From: UPXZ01 sp964568675
GTDB lineage: Bacteria; Bacteroidota; Bacteroidia; Bacteroidales; Paludibacteraceae
Assembly: GCA_964568675.1 (NCBI GenBank)
Contig: CAZMQV010000034.1
Span: 1 to 35,168, forward strand
Direction of reading: 5' to 3'
DNA: 35,168 nt
Shown in pieces: positions 7,833-15,859 of this stretch. The notes under the pieces were generated by a model. The model made no database searches, had not been told where the DNA came from, and worked only from the letters and a program-made list of their open reading frames with translations. The position numbers and the translations under genes are program-made. Each line of letters starts with the position of its first letter. Position 1 is the first letter of the stretch.

Positions 7833-8582
7833 TTACAAATTTCCTTTTCCCCGCTCGGTCTCCATCAATTGCTGAATGTGTTGTGCGAGTTTAAAAAAGT
7901 TGTCGTCAGTTCGGTCAGCTCCTTTTTCAAAAAGTGGATTTTGAATGATACGCAAAACCCTACCAGGCGATTTACTCATTATCAAAATTTGTTTTCCTAA
8001 TTTCACCGCTTCAAGCAGATTATGCGTGGTGCATATTGTTGTGATTTTCCTTTTTCTCCAAAGTTTTAGAAATAACTCACGCGATGTTTCGGCTGTAAAC
8101 GTATCCAACGCGGAGAAAGGCTCGTCCATAAGCAAAATGTCGGGGTGCGAAACAAAAAGTCGTGCCAATGCTACGCGTTGACGCTGCCCGCCACTCAATT
8201 CGGATGGAAATCGCTCTAAGAACTCGGAAATACCCAACTCGTCGATGATTCCAATTGCTTCCTCCGCTTCTATTTCAATTGCTTTGTTGATTGCGTTCGC
8301 CAAGAAGATATTTTCTTTCACCCGCTTCCAGGGCAGTAAGCCCAGATTTTGGGGGATGTATCCTCTGATGATTTTATCAACAGACATCTCGCCATAGCTT
8401 ATCTCGCCGCTGTATTGTTTGTTGATTCCTGCAATAATGTTGAGCAAGGTGGATTTACCACTACCCGAAGGTCCAACAATAGCCAGAATTTCGCCTGCTT
8501 GTAGCTGGAATGAAATGTCGGTTATTATCAGCGATTTGTTGATATAAGCGTTGACGCCTCGAAGTGAAAGCAGCATGGACAT
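7833..8582 (-). CDS. ABC importer ATPase (TauB/SsuB/NrtD class)
   Basis: The 249-residue cytoplasmic ATPase powers the importer. It carries the Walker A motif GPSGSGKST, a Q-loop near YIPQNLGLLPW, the signature LSGGQRQRVALARL, the Walker B motif ILLMDEPFSALD and the switch histidine in TTHNLLEAVKL. The sequence is closest in feel to sulfonate, nitrate and taurine transport ATPases. It starts five bases after the stop codon of the binding-protein gene, so translation is probably coupled. A second Met two residues downstream is an equally possible start. Confidence 0.93.
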   Translation of the reverse strand: MSMLLSLRGVNAYINKSLIITDISFQLQAGEILAIVGPSGSGKSTLLNIIAGINKQYSGEISYGEMSVDKIIRGYIPQNLGLLPWKRVKENIFLANAINKAIEIEAEEAIGIIDELGISEFLERFPSELSGGQRQRVALARLFVSHPDILLMDEPFSALDTFTAETSRELFLKLWRKRKITTICTTHNLLEAVKLGKQILIMSKSPGRVLRIIQNPLFEKGADRTDDNFFKLAQHIQQLMETERGKGNL

Positions 8583-8587
8583 TTTGC

Positions 8588-9517
8588 TTAGAAAAATTTC
8601 TGCGTATGCACGATGTTGAAAATTTTAAAATCAGCAGGAATCAACTTTTTGCTTTTTAGCCAATTCCCTACTGCCTCTAGGTCATTCCCTTTGGGTAGTT
8701 GTGCCGGTTGGTAGGCAGGAAGCACTACCGTGGCAGCCATTGGTTCGGGAAATCCAATCTCGCTTACAAGAATATCTTTGAACGTAGCAACCGGTTTTTG
8801 CTGTAAATCGGCAATGGCGCGGTTGTAAGCGGTGTAAAAAACACGAATCGATGCTTCTTTCCGGTAAATGGCTTTTTCGGTGAATACAATGCCGGTGATG
8901 CTATAATTCATATCTTTGAGCGATGTCACCAGTTTGTTGCCTTCTGTTTTTGCAATGGTAGCAAAGGGATCGGGTAGTACTGTCATGTCAATTTTCTCGC
9001 TTCGAAGCATCTCCAAACGAATCGGAATTTTGTTGATCTCCGTTTTTGTAACCTCCGAGGGCTTAATTCCCGCGTTATTGAGTATCATGTCTGTACAAAA
9101 ATCGATTACTGTATTGCGCGAAACGGCAAAATTTTTTCCTCTCAAATCGGTATTTGTGTTATACTCAACGTTTTTACCGGATATGAGTTCGAAAGTTCCA
9201 TCGCATTGCGAAGTCAAACTTATTTTTACTCCACCCGCATTTTGAATTGCCGCGCCGGTATAATCGAGAATGCACGCATCCAGGTTGCCACTTTGCAAAG
9301 CAGCGTCGCGTTCGTTTGCCGAATAGAATTTCTGAATATTTACATTAATGCCTCCATCCTCAAAGTAATGATTTGCCTTGGCAACTGCTATGGGAAGATA
9401 ATCCATGGAGGACATCACACCAATTGTTATGGTTTTATTTGCTAATTCTCTTTTCTTTGAGTTGCAGGCGGTTAGGGCAAGCAACGCGAACAACACGATG
9501 AAAATTTTTGATTTCAT
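8588..9517 (-). CDS. ABC importer substrate-binding lipoprotein, NMT1/THI5-like
   Basis: The 309-residue protein captures the ligand outside the inner membrane. The N-terminus is a lipoprotein signal with lipobox LTAC; Cys18 is the predicted lipidation site. I start at the ATG at 9517 because the signal begins there; an in-frame Met nine codons upstream is less likely. The fold is suggested by ITIGVMSSMDYLPIAVAKA near the start of the mature protein, GNLDACILDYTGA, and DLRGKNFAVSRNTV. These match SBPs of the NMT1/THI5, taurine and sulfonate group. Hydroxymethylpyrimidine precursors, sulfonates and nitrate are all possible ligands, and no riboswitch was recognised to decide between them. Confidence 0.87.
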   Translation of the reverse strand: MKSKIFIVLFALLALTACNSKKRELANKTITIGVMSSMDYLPIAVAKANHYFEDGGINVNIQKFYSANERDAALQSGNLDACILDYTGAAIQNAGGVKISLTSQCDGTFELISGKNVEYNTNTDLRGKNFAVSRNTVIDFCTDMILNNAGIKPSEVTKTEINKIPIRLEMLRSEKIDMTVLPDPFATIAKTEGNKLVTSLKDMNYSITGIVFTEKAIYRKEASIRVFYTAYNRAIADLQQKPVATFKDILVSEIGFPEPMAATVVLPAYQPAQLPKGNDLEAVGNWLKSKKLIPADFKIFNIVHTQKFF

Positions 9518-9595
9518 ATTTATTTCGATTGAATTGTTTTTCAAAAATACAGTTTTTTTGTCAGAATATCATCAAGCTTCGTGCATTTTCAGATA

Positions 9596-9603
9596 CAAAG
9601 ATA
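9596..9603 (-). promoter_or_regulatory. -7 element for the ABC importer operon
   Basis: On the minus strand this reads TATCTTTG, a full match to TAnnTTTG. It lies about 80 bases upstream of the binding-protein start and downstream of the neighbouring terminator. The -33 element is poor (TTTA-like near 9620). Confidence 0.5.
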
Positions 9604-9624
9604 CTTGGAGATAAAAGCATAAAG

Positions 9625-9651
9625 AAAGTCGGAGCAAAAAAGTCCGACTTT
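9625..9651 (-). terminator. Terminator after the N-acyltransferase gene
   Basis: AAAGTCGGA (9625-9633) and TCCGACTTT (9643-9651) form a 9-bp stem with a nine-base loop. On the minus strand it is followed by CTTTATGCTTTTATC, a partial U-tract. It separates the acyltransferase from the ABC importer operon. Confidence 0.75.
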
Positions 9652-9695
9652 AAATTAGTTATTTGTGTTTGAATTATACGCTTCGAAAAAAGCGA

Positions 9696-10697
9696 TTACA
9701 TTCCTTTTTCTTTCGCAATCTTGGCTGCTTGTCGAGCCGCTCTTTTTTCATTCAATTTTTGTTTTAGAAATTGAATGTACGGGTCGATGTAACGCTGACG
9801 TTTCGATTCGGTGAGGTCGTTCATTGTGAGCATGATAGCCGATTCATACGTGTTGCCGAAATGCACATCTATCATTGTACCAAACATTCTTAATGTGTCT
9901 GTAAGACCGATGTATGCGTTGAACATGGGTGGTACTGTAGTGCCGATGTGGCGGATAGTTTTTTGTAGTGCTTTGTAGTTGGCAGGCGCGCTCTTTTCCG
10001 TAAGCACTATTTCTGCTATCTTCTTACTCTCCTCACTTATCGTAATCGGAACTTTTGGTAAGATTAATTGATCCGGATCCGGGCAATGAAGATTCATGTA
10101 TTCATAAAGCAATTCGCGTGCGAGTTGTGGATATTCTTTGTAGATGTTCACCTTGCCTACAAAGTATCTCGAATGTTTCTCTTTGTGTATCAACGCGCCC
10201 AATCCATCCCAAAGATTATCCAACGCGAAGAGGCTTTTCATACCCATTTTTGCTGTTTGATAATCGGGCTGCACAAACGCGCGCCCCAATTCGATGCTGT
10301 AGGGCAAGTATTCCTTAATAAATGTGTCGCTAAACGTAAACAGACTCGACATTACAAAGTTCGGTTGTCCATTTTCAAAAATCTCGACATCCCTTCCCGA
10401 AAGAAACCGGTAGCCACCTACAATTTCCTCCTTTTCCGGATCCCATACTATCAGTTGCTTGAATGGTTTTTTCAGAAAATCAAATTCGTCTGTATCTATC
10501 TCTTTCCCGGTGCCTCCGCCCCACGACCGAAACGATAACTCGCGCAATCGGCCAATCTCGCGCATGATATTGGGCGATTGGTTTGCGTCAGTAATGTAAA
10601 TTTTGTTGTTTGCTTTATTCGTAGGGCGTACAAAAATATTCTCAGAAAGTTCGGCTTTCAGCACTTCCCTATCAACCGGAGGTATAATTTCAATCAT
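9696..10697 (-). CDS. GNAT-fold N-acyltransferase of the hemolysin/OlsB type, possibly GlsB-like
   Basis: The 333-residue cytoplasmic protein resembles acyltransferases that transfer a 3-hydroxy fatty acid from ACP to an amino acid. Visible marks are the early EIGRLRELSFRSWGGGTG segment, a central IVGGYRFLSG strand, YSIELGRAFVQPDYQ, and GKVNIYKEYPQLAREL. These match the OlsB-like family. In Bacteroides the related GlsB makes N-acyl glycine, which GlsA then acylates to glycine lipids. No glsA-like gene is beside it here, so the product is an inference. It is monocistronic, with its own promoter and terminator. The Lys/Arg-rich tail (about 25 residues, ending AKIAKEKGM) could contact the membrane. 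Confidence 0.75.
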   Translation of the reverse strand: MIEIIPPVDREVLKAELSENIFVRPTNKANNKIYITDANQSPNIMREIGRLRELSFRSWGGGTGKEIDTDEFDFLKKPFKQLIVWDPEKEEIVGGYRFLSGRDVEIFENGQPNFVMSSLFTFSDTFIKEYLPYSIELGRAFVQPDYQTAKMGMKSLFALDNLWDGLGALIHKEKHSRYFVGKVNIYKEYPQLARELLYEYMNLHCPDPDQLILPKVPITISEESKKIAEIVLTEKSAPANYKALQKTIRHIGTTVPPMFNAYIGLTDTLRMFGTMIDVHFGNTYESAIMLTMNDLTESKRQRYIDPYIQFLKQKLNEKRAARQAAKIAKEKGM

Positions 10698-10727
10698 TAT
10701 TCTTCTTGTTCATGCATAAATAATAGG

Positions 10728-10758
10728 CAAATGTATAAATTATTTTCTTGAAATTCAA
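10728..10758 (-). promoter_or_regulatory. Promoter of the N-acyltransferase gene
   Basis: On the minus strand, TACATTTG (10728-10735) matches the -7 consensus. TTG (10756-10758) sits 20 bases upstream as a -33 element. The start would be near 10721, about 24 bases before the ATG. Confidence 0.65.
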
Positions 10759-10910
10759 CAGAATTTTTGAAAATTCAATATGTTCTTACAAAATCTTGCC
10801 AATTCCGTAACATATCGCACGAATGTGGTCGAAACGTGCAGGTTTATGCGTGCGATTATTGCCCCTATCATTTTGAATAGTAATTATATGTTTCGAAAAA
10901 TCCGTCGTGC

Positions 10911-10941
10911 TTTGTGCTTTCTGAAATAATTGCTATATTTG
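10911..10941 (+). promoter_or_regulatory. Promoter with a long leader for the hydrolase gene
   Basis: TTTG (10911-10914) and TATATTTG (10934-10941) match -33 and -7 consensus elements with a 19-base spacer. Transcription would begin near 10948, about 245 bases before the ATG at 11192, which is unusually far. Confidence 0.6.
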
Positions 10942-10957
10942 AATCCATTTTCAATGT

Positions 10958-10987
10958 AACCGTGTCGGGCTAAATACGGTTTCTTTT
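10958..10987 (+). terminator. Terminator-like hairpin at the start of the hydrolase leader
   Basis: AACCGT (10958-10963) pairs with ACGGTT (10976-10981) around a 12-base loop, followed by TCTTTT. It would lie just after the predicted start site, so it could attenuate transcription. The stem is short, so the call is weak. Confidence 0.3.
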
Positions 10988-11191
10988 GATTTATTGCTGT
11001 TTTTAATCCGAATAAGTTTTAATTTGTTCGTTTTGTCGTTCTTTTTCGTTTGTATGTTTGTAAAAATCACTTGTCCAAGCTCGGTCAAACATGCTGCGGA
11101 ATGAAACGAGAAGTGGATTTTATCTGTCGGAGTTTCGTGTGAAAAGAAAGAGTAGAAGGAAAACTATGGTTAAATAATATTTATTTCCAAT

Positions 11192-11950
11192 ATGAAAAGA
11201 ATTATTTTCAGCTTAATTAGCTTGATAGTAGCCTATTCGGCTTCTGCCGGCTCCAATGGTTTTGAAAAACGTATATTTGTGTATGAAGGCGATACGCTGC
11301 AATACAATGTGCTATTCCCCGAAAACTACGATAAAAGCCGGACTTACCCGCTGGTGCTTTTTCTGCATGGAGCCGGCGAGCGTGGCAATGATAACCAAAA
11401 GCAGCTGACGCATGGAGCAAGCTTGTTTTTAAACTCCGAAAATCTCAAAGATTATCCGTCCATTGTGATTTTTCCGCAATGCCCCGAAGCGGAATACTGG
11501 GTAAAGTTCAATAAAGTGAAATTCGATTTTGGAAAGAAACCCGAAATTTCGAAACCACTCTTTTTGGTAAAAAAACTGATGGATGGCTTTAAGAAAACGG
11601 AAGCGGTGGACAAAAAGAAAATTTATGTACTTGGACTTTCTATGGGTGGAATGGCTACATTTGACCTGATTTGCCGGTATCCGAAATACTTTGCTGCCGC
11701 CATCCCGATATGTGGAGGTGTAAACACGTCCCGGCTTAAAGCGGTAAGAAAAATGCCTATCCGTATTTTTCATGGCGGAGCCGATACGGTGGTTTCATGT
11801 GAATTTTCGCGAAACGCTTTCATAGAATTGAAAGCCGAAGGTTCGCAGCGTGTGGAGTACGTGGAGTTTCCCGGTGTGGGGCACGATAGCTGGACAAATG
11901 CTTTTAATTACCCCGATTTTATGAGCTGGCTTTATTATCAAACTCGATGA
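11192..11950 (+). CDS. Secreted alpha/beta-hydrolase (esterase/PHB-depolymerase-like)
   Basis: The 252-residue protein has a signal peptide (MKRIIFSLISLIVAYSASAG) and should act in the periplasm or outside. The oxyanion region is LVLFLHGAGERG, and the nucleophile elbow is GLSMGG with Ser150. Asp198 in HGGADTVV and His231 in GVGHDSW complete the triad. This arrangement fits secreted carboxylesterases related to feruloyl esterases and PHB depolymerase-like enzymes (CE1 region). The substrate is unknown; plant-polysaccharide ester bonds are one option. It stands alone, with a long upstream leader. The following ferredoxin gene has its own promoter. Confidence 0.87.
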   Translation: MKRIIFSLISLIVAYSASAGSNGFEKRIFVYEGDTLQYNVLFPENYDKSRTYPLVLFLHGAGERGNDNQKQLTHGASLFLNSENLKDYPSIVIFPQCPEAEYWVKFNKVKFDFGKKPEISKPLFLVKKLMDGFKKTEAVDKKKIYVLGLSMGGMATFDLICRYPKYFAAAIPICGGVNTSRLKAVRKMPIRIFHGGADTVVSCEFSRNAFIELKAEGSQRVEYVEFPGVGHDSWTNAFNYPDFMSWLYYQTR

Positions 11951-12061
11951 AAGTGTTAATTATGACGATAAAATTGACATTATGATAGCGCGGCGCTTGT
12001 GCAAATCGTATGTTGCTGAAAAATATATAGAAAAAAGGAATGTGAACTATGATTTTTTGTT

Positions 12062-12069
12062 TACATTTG
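12062..12069 (+). promoter_or_regulatory. -7 element for the oxidoreductase cluster
   Basis: TACATTTG is a full match to TAnnTTTG, 35 bases before the ferredoxin ATG. A weak -33 candidate, TGTG (12041-12044), is 17 bases upstream. Confidence 0.55.
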
Positions 12070-12104
12070 CATCCGAAACTTTTAAATAAATCAGAAATAA
12101 AAAA

Positions 12105-12332
12105 ATGGCAAAACTAAAAGGGTCAATACTCGTAGAAACCGAACGCTGCAAAGGGTGTAATTTGTGTGTAGTAGCCTGTCCGCAGGATGTGTTGTTGTTG
12201 AATAAAGAGGCGAATACCAAAGGTTATAATTACTCGTACATGGCTGAGCCTGACGCTTGTACTGGTTGTACTACCTGCGCTCTGGTGTGTCCTGACGCTT
12301 GTATTGAAGTTTATCGGATAAAAATAGGTTAG
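12105..12332 (+). CDS. korD: 2x[4Fe-4S] ferredoxin subunit of 2-oxoacid oxidoreductase
   Basis: This 75-residue cytoplasmic ferredoxin is the electron-carrying delta subunit of the enzyme encoded next. The first cluster motif uses Cys15, Cys18, Cys21 and Cys25 (CKGCNLCVVACP). The second uses Cys52, Cys55, Cys58 and Cys62 (CTGCTTCALVCP). An extra cysteine at residue 66 lies close behind. The second cluster's proline follows the usual CP pattern. It is the first gene of the cluster, with its own promoter and a 149-base gap before the alpha-subunit gene. The symbol follows 2-oxoglutarate enzyme naming; the substrate is not certain. Confidence 0.9.
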   Translation: MAKLKGSILVETERCKGCNLCVVACPQDVLLLNKEANTKGYNYSYMAEPDACTGCTTCALVCPDACIEVYRIKIG

Positions 12333-12481
12333 TGCATTTTACTATTAATATTTTGAAAGATTAAAGTGAAAAGTATAATCGGTAAACTTTTAATCCGAAA
12401 AAACAGTTTATTGTTTGAATTAAAAAAATGAATTAAACTTGAAGCAGCTCGCTCGAAGCGGGAGATTGAAAAGCTGAAAAA

Positions 12482-13567
12482 ATGGAAGAAAAAGAAGTAA
12501 TATTAATGAAAGGCAATGAAGCCGTAGCGCATGCCGCGGTTCGTGCCGGATGCGATGGATATTTTGGATATCCTATCACACCGCAGTCTGAAATAATGGA
12601 AACATTGATGGAGATGAAACCTTGGGAAACTACCGGCATGGTGGTTTTGCAGGCAGAAAGTGAAACTTCGTCAATAAATATGGTATATGGCGCAGCCGGT
12701 TGTGGCAAACGTGCCATGACATCTTCGTCGAGCCCCGGAGTGAGTTTGATGCTCGAAGGCTTCTCTTACATCGCAGGCGCCGAATTGCCTTGTGTGATTG
12801 TGGATGTGATGCGCGGAGGACCAGGATTAGGAACCATTCAGCCAAGTCAGGCTGATTATTATCAGATAGTAAAGGGTGGCGGACACGGCGATTATAAGGT
12901 AATTACCCTCGCGCCCTCTACGGTTCAAGAAATGGCAGACTTTACTGTGCTTGCATTTGATCTCGCATTTAAATATCGGATAATGACCGTGGTGCTTGCC
13001 GATGGTGTAATCGGACAAATGATGGAAAAGTTGGTGTTACCCCCTTTCCGACCACGCTGGACCGATGAGGAGCTAAAAGAACAAAATCCATGGGGAACTA
13101 TCGGGCGTACTCCGGATCGGAAACCCAATGTGATTACTTCTCTTGCTTTGCAGGCAGAAGAGATGGAGGAAATAAATTTGCGTCTTCAAAAGAAATACAG
13201 AGAGATTGAGGCGAATGAAGTGAGATATGAAGAGGTGATGTGTGAAGATGCCGATTATTTGATAGTTGGGTTTGGTATCAGTGCGCGCATAGCTCAGAAA
13301 GCGGCTGAAGTAGCTCGTGAAGATGGACTGAAAGTTGGTATTTTGCGCCCGATAACGCTATTCCCATTCCCAACCAACGAAATCAAACGTTTGGCGGATA
13401 AAGTGAAAGGAATACTCACCGTGGAGCTAAATGCGGGACAAATGGTGGATGATGTGCGCCTGGCAGTGAATGGAAAAGTACCTGTAGAACATTACGGCAA
13501 AATGGGTGGAATCGTGTTCTCGCCGGATGAGGTGTTGCAGGCGCTTAAAGATAAAATTGTGAAATAA
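12482..13567 (+). CDS. korA: 2-oxoacid:ferredoxin oxidoreductase alpha subunit (KorA/VorB type)
   Basis: The 361-residue subunit works with the beta subunit to oxidise a 2-oxoacid and CoA to acyl-CoA, CO2 and reduced ferredoxin. The diagnostic GYPITPQSE lies at residues 29-37, the start of the pyrimidine-binding (PYR) domain. Later stretches (VEVMRGGPGLGT-like at VDVMRGGPGLG, and QADYYQIVKGGGHGDYK) are typical of the family. A C-terminal transketolase-like domain follows, with LIVGFGISARIAQKAAE. Bacteroidales copies are often annotated as VorB, acting on branched 2-oxoacids, or as KorA, acting on 2-oxoglutarate. Sequence alone does not decide. It is translated from an ATG with no strong ribosome-binding site. 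Confidence 0.93.
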   Translation: MEEKEVILMKGNEAVAHAAVRAGCDGYFGYPITPQSEIMETLMEMKPWETTGMVVLQAESETSSINMVYGAAGCGKRAMTSSSSPGVSLMLEGFSYIAGAELPCVIVDVMRGGPGLGTIQPSQADYYQIVKGGGHGDYKVITLAPSTVQEMADFTVLAFDLAFKYRIMTVVLADGVIGQMMEKLVLPPFRPRWTDEELKEQNPWGTIGRTPDRKPNVITSLALQAEEMEEINLRLQKKYREIEANEVRYEEVMCEDADYLIVGFGISARIAQKAAEVAREDGLKVGILRPITLFPFPTNEIKRLADKVKGILTVELNAGQMVDDVRLAVNGKVPVEHYGKMGGIVFSPDEVLQALKDKIVK

Positions 13568-13632
13568 GAACCGGTATCTTTTTATCGGAGTATTTTGCAA
13601 ATATTTTTTTATTAATTTCAAAACAGAGAAAA

Positions 13633-14391
13633 ATGACAACTAAAATAGTAGATCCTAAAAATCTTGTTTATAAAAAACCGGCGTTGCTCAACGACCTGAA
13701 TATGCACTATTGCCCGGGTTGTAGTCATGGTGTTGTTCATAAGCTTATCGCTGAAGTAATTGAGGAAATGGACATTGCCGAAAAAGCCATTGGCGTGGCT
13801 CCGGTAGGATGCGCCGTTTTTGCATACAAATACATTGATATCGACTGGCAGGAAGCTGCGCATGGGCGTGCGCCGGCAGTAGCAACCGCCATCAATCGTT
13901 TGTTGCCCAATACGATGGTGTTTACTTATCAGGGCGATGGCGACTTGGCCGCAATCGGTACTGCGGAAACAATTCATGCTTGCAACCGAGGTGAGAATAT
14001 TACCATTATCTTTATCAATAACGGGATTTATGGCATGACTGGTGGACAAATGGCTCCTACAACGCTGGTGAATATGAAAACCGCTACATCGCCTTACGGG
14101 CGCGACGTGGAGTTGAATGGTTATCCTCTCAATATCACGGATTTGCTTGCCAAACTACCCGGCACTTGCTACGTAACTCGCCATGCCGTACATAATGTGG
14201 CCGGTGTGAGAAAAACAAAGAAAGCGCTACAAAAAGCCTTTGAAAATACATTGAATAAGAAAGGCACTTCTATTGTGGAGGTAGTTTCTACCTGCAACTC
14301 GGGTTGGAAAATGACACCGGAAGCCTCCAACGACTGGATGGTGGAAAGTATGTTCCCGGAATATCCTTTGGGCGATTTGAAAAATATTTAG
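13633..14391 (+). CDS. korB: 2-oxoacid:ferredoxin oxidoreductase beta subunit
   Basis: The 252-residue subunit binds thiamine diphosphate. The TPP motif is clear: GDGDLAAIGTAETIH followed by the NNGIYGMTGGQMAPTT segment. Four cysteines suit a proximal iron-sulfur cluster: Cys27 and Cys30 (HYCPGC), Cys60 (GVAPVGC) and Cys221 (STCNSGW). It therefore receives electrons from the 2-oxoacid and passes them to the ferredoxin subunit. It lies 65 bases after the alpha-subunit gene and 30 bases before the gamma-subunit gene. The arrangement of ferredoxin, alpha, beta and gamma is complete. Confidence 0.95.
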   Translation: MTTKIVDPKNLVYKKPALLNDLNMHYCPGCSHGVVHKLIAEVIEEMDIAEKAIGVAPVGCAVFAYKYIDIDWQEAAHGRAPAVATAINRLLPNTMVFTYQGDGDLAAIGTAETIHACNRGENITIIFINNGIYGMTGGQMAPTTLVNMKTATSPYGRDVELNGYPLNITDLLAKLPGTCYVTRHAVHNVAGVRKTKKALQKAFENTLNKKGTSIVEVVSTCNSGWKMTPEASNDWMVESMFPEYPLGDLKNI

Positions 14392-14421
14392 AAAAAGGCT
14401 TGTTGAATAAAACGAAATAAA

Positions 14422-14973
14422 ATGAAAGAAGAAATATTAATCTCAGGCTTTGGTGGACAAGGTGTGTTGTCCATGGGAAAAATTTTAGTGTATTCCGGTC
14501 TGATGCAAGGGCAGGAAGTGAGTTGGTTGCCTTCCTACGGCCCCGAACAACGTGGAGGTACTGCCAATGTAACTGTAATACTTAGTGATGATAAAATCAG
14601 TTCGCCGATTTTGAATAAATACGATACCGTAATTGTTCTTAATCAGCCTTCTTTGGATAAATTTGAAAGCCGGGTGAAACCGGGCGGTACGCTGATTTTC
14701 GATAGCAACGGTTTTAAGAAATTCCCAACACGAAAAGATATTAATATCTATAAAGTTGACGCTACGGAATATGCTTACAAAAACGATATGGTGAAAACGC
14801 TGAATATGATGATTCTGGGTGGTTTCCTGAAAATTCGTCCCGTGGTTCAAGTTGACAACGTTCTTGAGGGTTTGAAGAAATCACTGCCTGCACGACATCA
14901 TCATCTTATCCCGATGAATAAAGAGTCAATTATTAAAGGGATGGATTTGATTGAAAAATTTGAAGTGAATTAA
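14422..14973 (+). CDS. korC: 2-oxoacid:ferredoxin oxidoreductase gamma subunit
   Basis: The 183-residue subunit completes the four-part enzyme. The N-terminal GFGGQGV (residues 8-14) is the hallmark of this family. Next comes SYGPEQRGGTANVTVILS, typical of the gamma domain, which contacts CoA-binding parts of the enzyme. The length is normal for a separate gamma subunit. It ends the cluster, and strong hairpins follow at 15038 and 15144. It likely shares one transcript with korA and korB. Confidence 0.94.
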   Translation: MKEEILISGFGGQGVLSMGKILVYSGLMQGQEVSWLPSYGPEQRGGTANVTVILSDDKISSPILNKYDTVIVLNQPSLDKFESRVKPGGTLIFDSNGFKKFPTRKDINIYKVDATEYAYKNDMVKTLNMMILGGFLKIRPVVQVDNVLEGLKKSLPARHHHLIPMNKESIIKGMDLIEKFEVN

Positions 14974-15005
14974 AGTATTGCCACTAAAGAAAAAAACGAT
15001 TACTA

Positions 15006-15137
15006 TCCGGTAAAACTTTTTCAAAGGGATATAAAAAAAGGGCTGAGTTCATACAATTGAATTCAGCCCTTGCGTTAACCGCCTAAGTTGTCTAATAAAC
15101 AAGTGAACTGATGAACAAAAACATGGATTTTACCGGA
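15006..15137. repeat. Ten-bp inverted repeat enclosing a second hairpin
   Basis: TCCGGTAAAA (15006-15015) is the exact reverse complement of TTTTACCGGA (15128-15137). Between them lies the strong hairpin at 15038-15071. The nesting is unexplained by the coding genes. Confidence 0.6.
15038..15071 (-). terminator. Strong hairpin with a U-tract on the minus strand
   Basis: AAGGGCTGAGTTCA pairs with TGAATTCAGCCCTT (15058-15071) with one G-T pair around a six-base loop. On the minus strand it ends in a run of U. It could serve the lipoprotein gene as a second terminator; plus-strand T residues are lacking. Confidence 0.7.
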
Positions 15138-15143
15138 CAATAA

Positions 15144-15183
15144 AAAAAAGAACTTATAGATTTCAATCCATAAGTTCTTTTTT
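15144..15183. terminator. Bidirectional terminator between korC and the lipoprotein gene
   Basis: AAAAAAGAACTTAT (15144-15157) and ATAAGTTCTTTTTT (15170-15183) form a perfect 14-bp stem with a 12-base loop. Both outer arms are A/T runs, so it can act in either direction. Confidence 0.88.
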
Positions 15184-15200
15184 AAAAAATTCTTCTCTTT

Positions 15201-15770
15201 CTACTTCAAACCAACTTTCGCTCTGAATTTATTTCTTAATTTGAAAAGCGCGTTGTATTTTGGTTTGGTGTCGCCGGTAAGGATAAAATGAAGTTGGTCA
15301 TTCTTTAGTCTGTCCAATAATTCCGGATTGGTAATTTCAAGCGTAATAGTTTTGTTGTTCAAATCTACGCTCTTTACTTTTGCTACCAGGTGATTCAAAT
15401 CATCGAAATAGAGTTTCATTCCTTTGAATGTGTTTAAGTCGATGTTTGAGCTGGTGTATTGTCCGGGTACAAGCTCCAAGGTTGACTCCAGAAGTAGGAG
15501 CGACTTGATATTGTCGATAGAGAAATTGTTTTTTTCAAGTTCTTTAGCAATGTTGATGTTGACAGTTTTGTCCATAAGTATTACCTCGGCCGCCGGTGCG
15601 CGTTCAAGCCCTTTTACCGATGAAGGAGTTGTTTCGCCAATAATCATCACTTCAATGTCGGCGGGAGTAAAATCTACATTCGATGTTAGTTTTTCTTTAA
15701 TTGCTTCGCAAGAACTTAATGTGAGCATAAATAAAGAAATAGCGGCAATTACTAAGTTTTTTGTTTTCAT
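15201..15770 (-). CDS. Lipoprotein of unknown function
   Basis: The 189-residue protein has a lipoprotein signal (MKTKNLVIAAISLFMLTLSSC); Cys21 is the predicted lipidated residue, after lipobox LSSC. The mature part is rich in Lys, Leu and Asn and alternates short predicted strands with polar loops. I recognise no known family. It lies 89 bases downstream of the large repeat protein and reads the same way, with no terminator in the gap. The two may be cotranscribed. The first codons of both genes are alike (MKTKNL), which may be coincidence. No full TAnnTTTG element is visible just upstream. Confidence 0.75.
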   Translation of the reverse strand: MKTKNLVIAAISLFMLTLSSCEAIKEKLTSNVDFTPADIEVMIIGETTPSSVKGLERAPAAEVILMDKTVNINIAKELEKNNFSIDNIKSLLLLESTLELVPGQYTSSNIDLNTFKGMKLYFDDLNHLVAKVKSVDLNNKTITLEITNPELLDRLKNDQLHFILTGDTKPKYNALFKLRNKFRAKVGLK

Positions 15771-15859
15771 TGTTTTTTATTTGTTTGTTTGATTGGTTAT
15801 AATGTAACATGAAAAGGGGTGAAAATGTTTTATTTAGTCAGTAAAGAACTAACAAATAT

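Larger units (their letters stand above)
10698..11191. other. 494-bp divergent intergenic region with two promoters
   Basis: The region lies between the acyltransferase (minus) and the serine hydrolase (plus). It holds a promoter for each and about 250 bases of possible hydrolase leader. I see no protein gene in it. The leader contains a terminator-like hairpin, listed separately. Confidence 0.6.

Noticed and set aside
9518..9695. TPP riboswitch before the importer operon
   Set aside because: The gene family can import thiamine precursors, but I find no THI-box-like sequence, and the space after the promoter is only about 72 bases.
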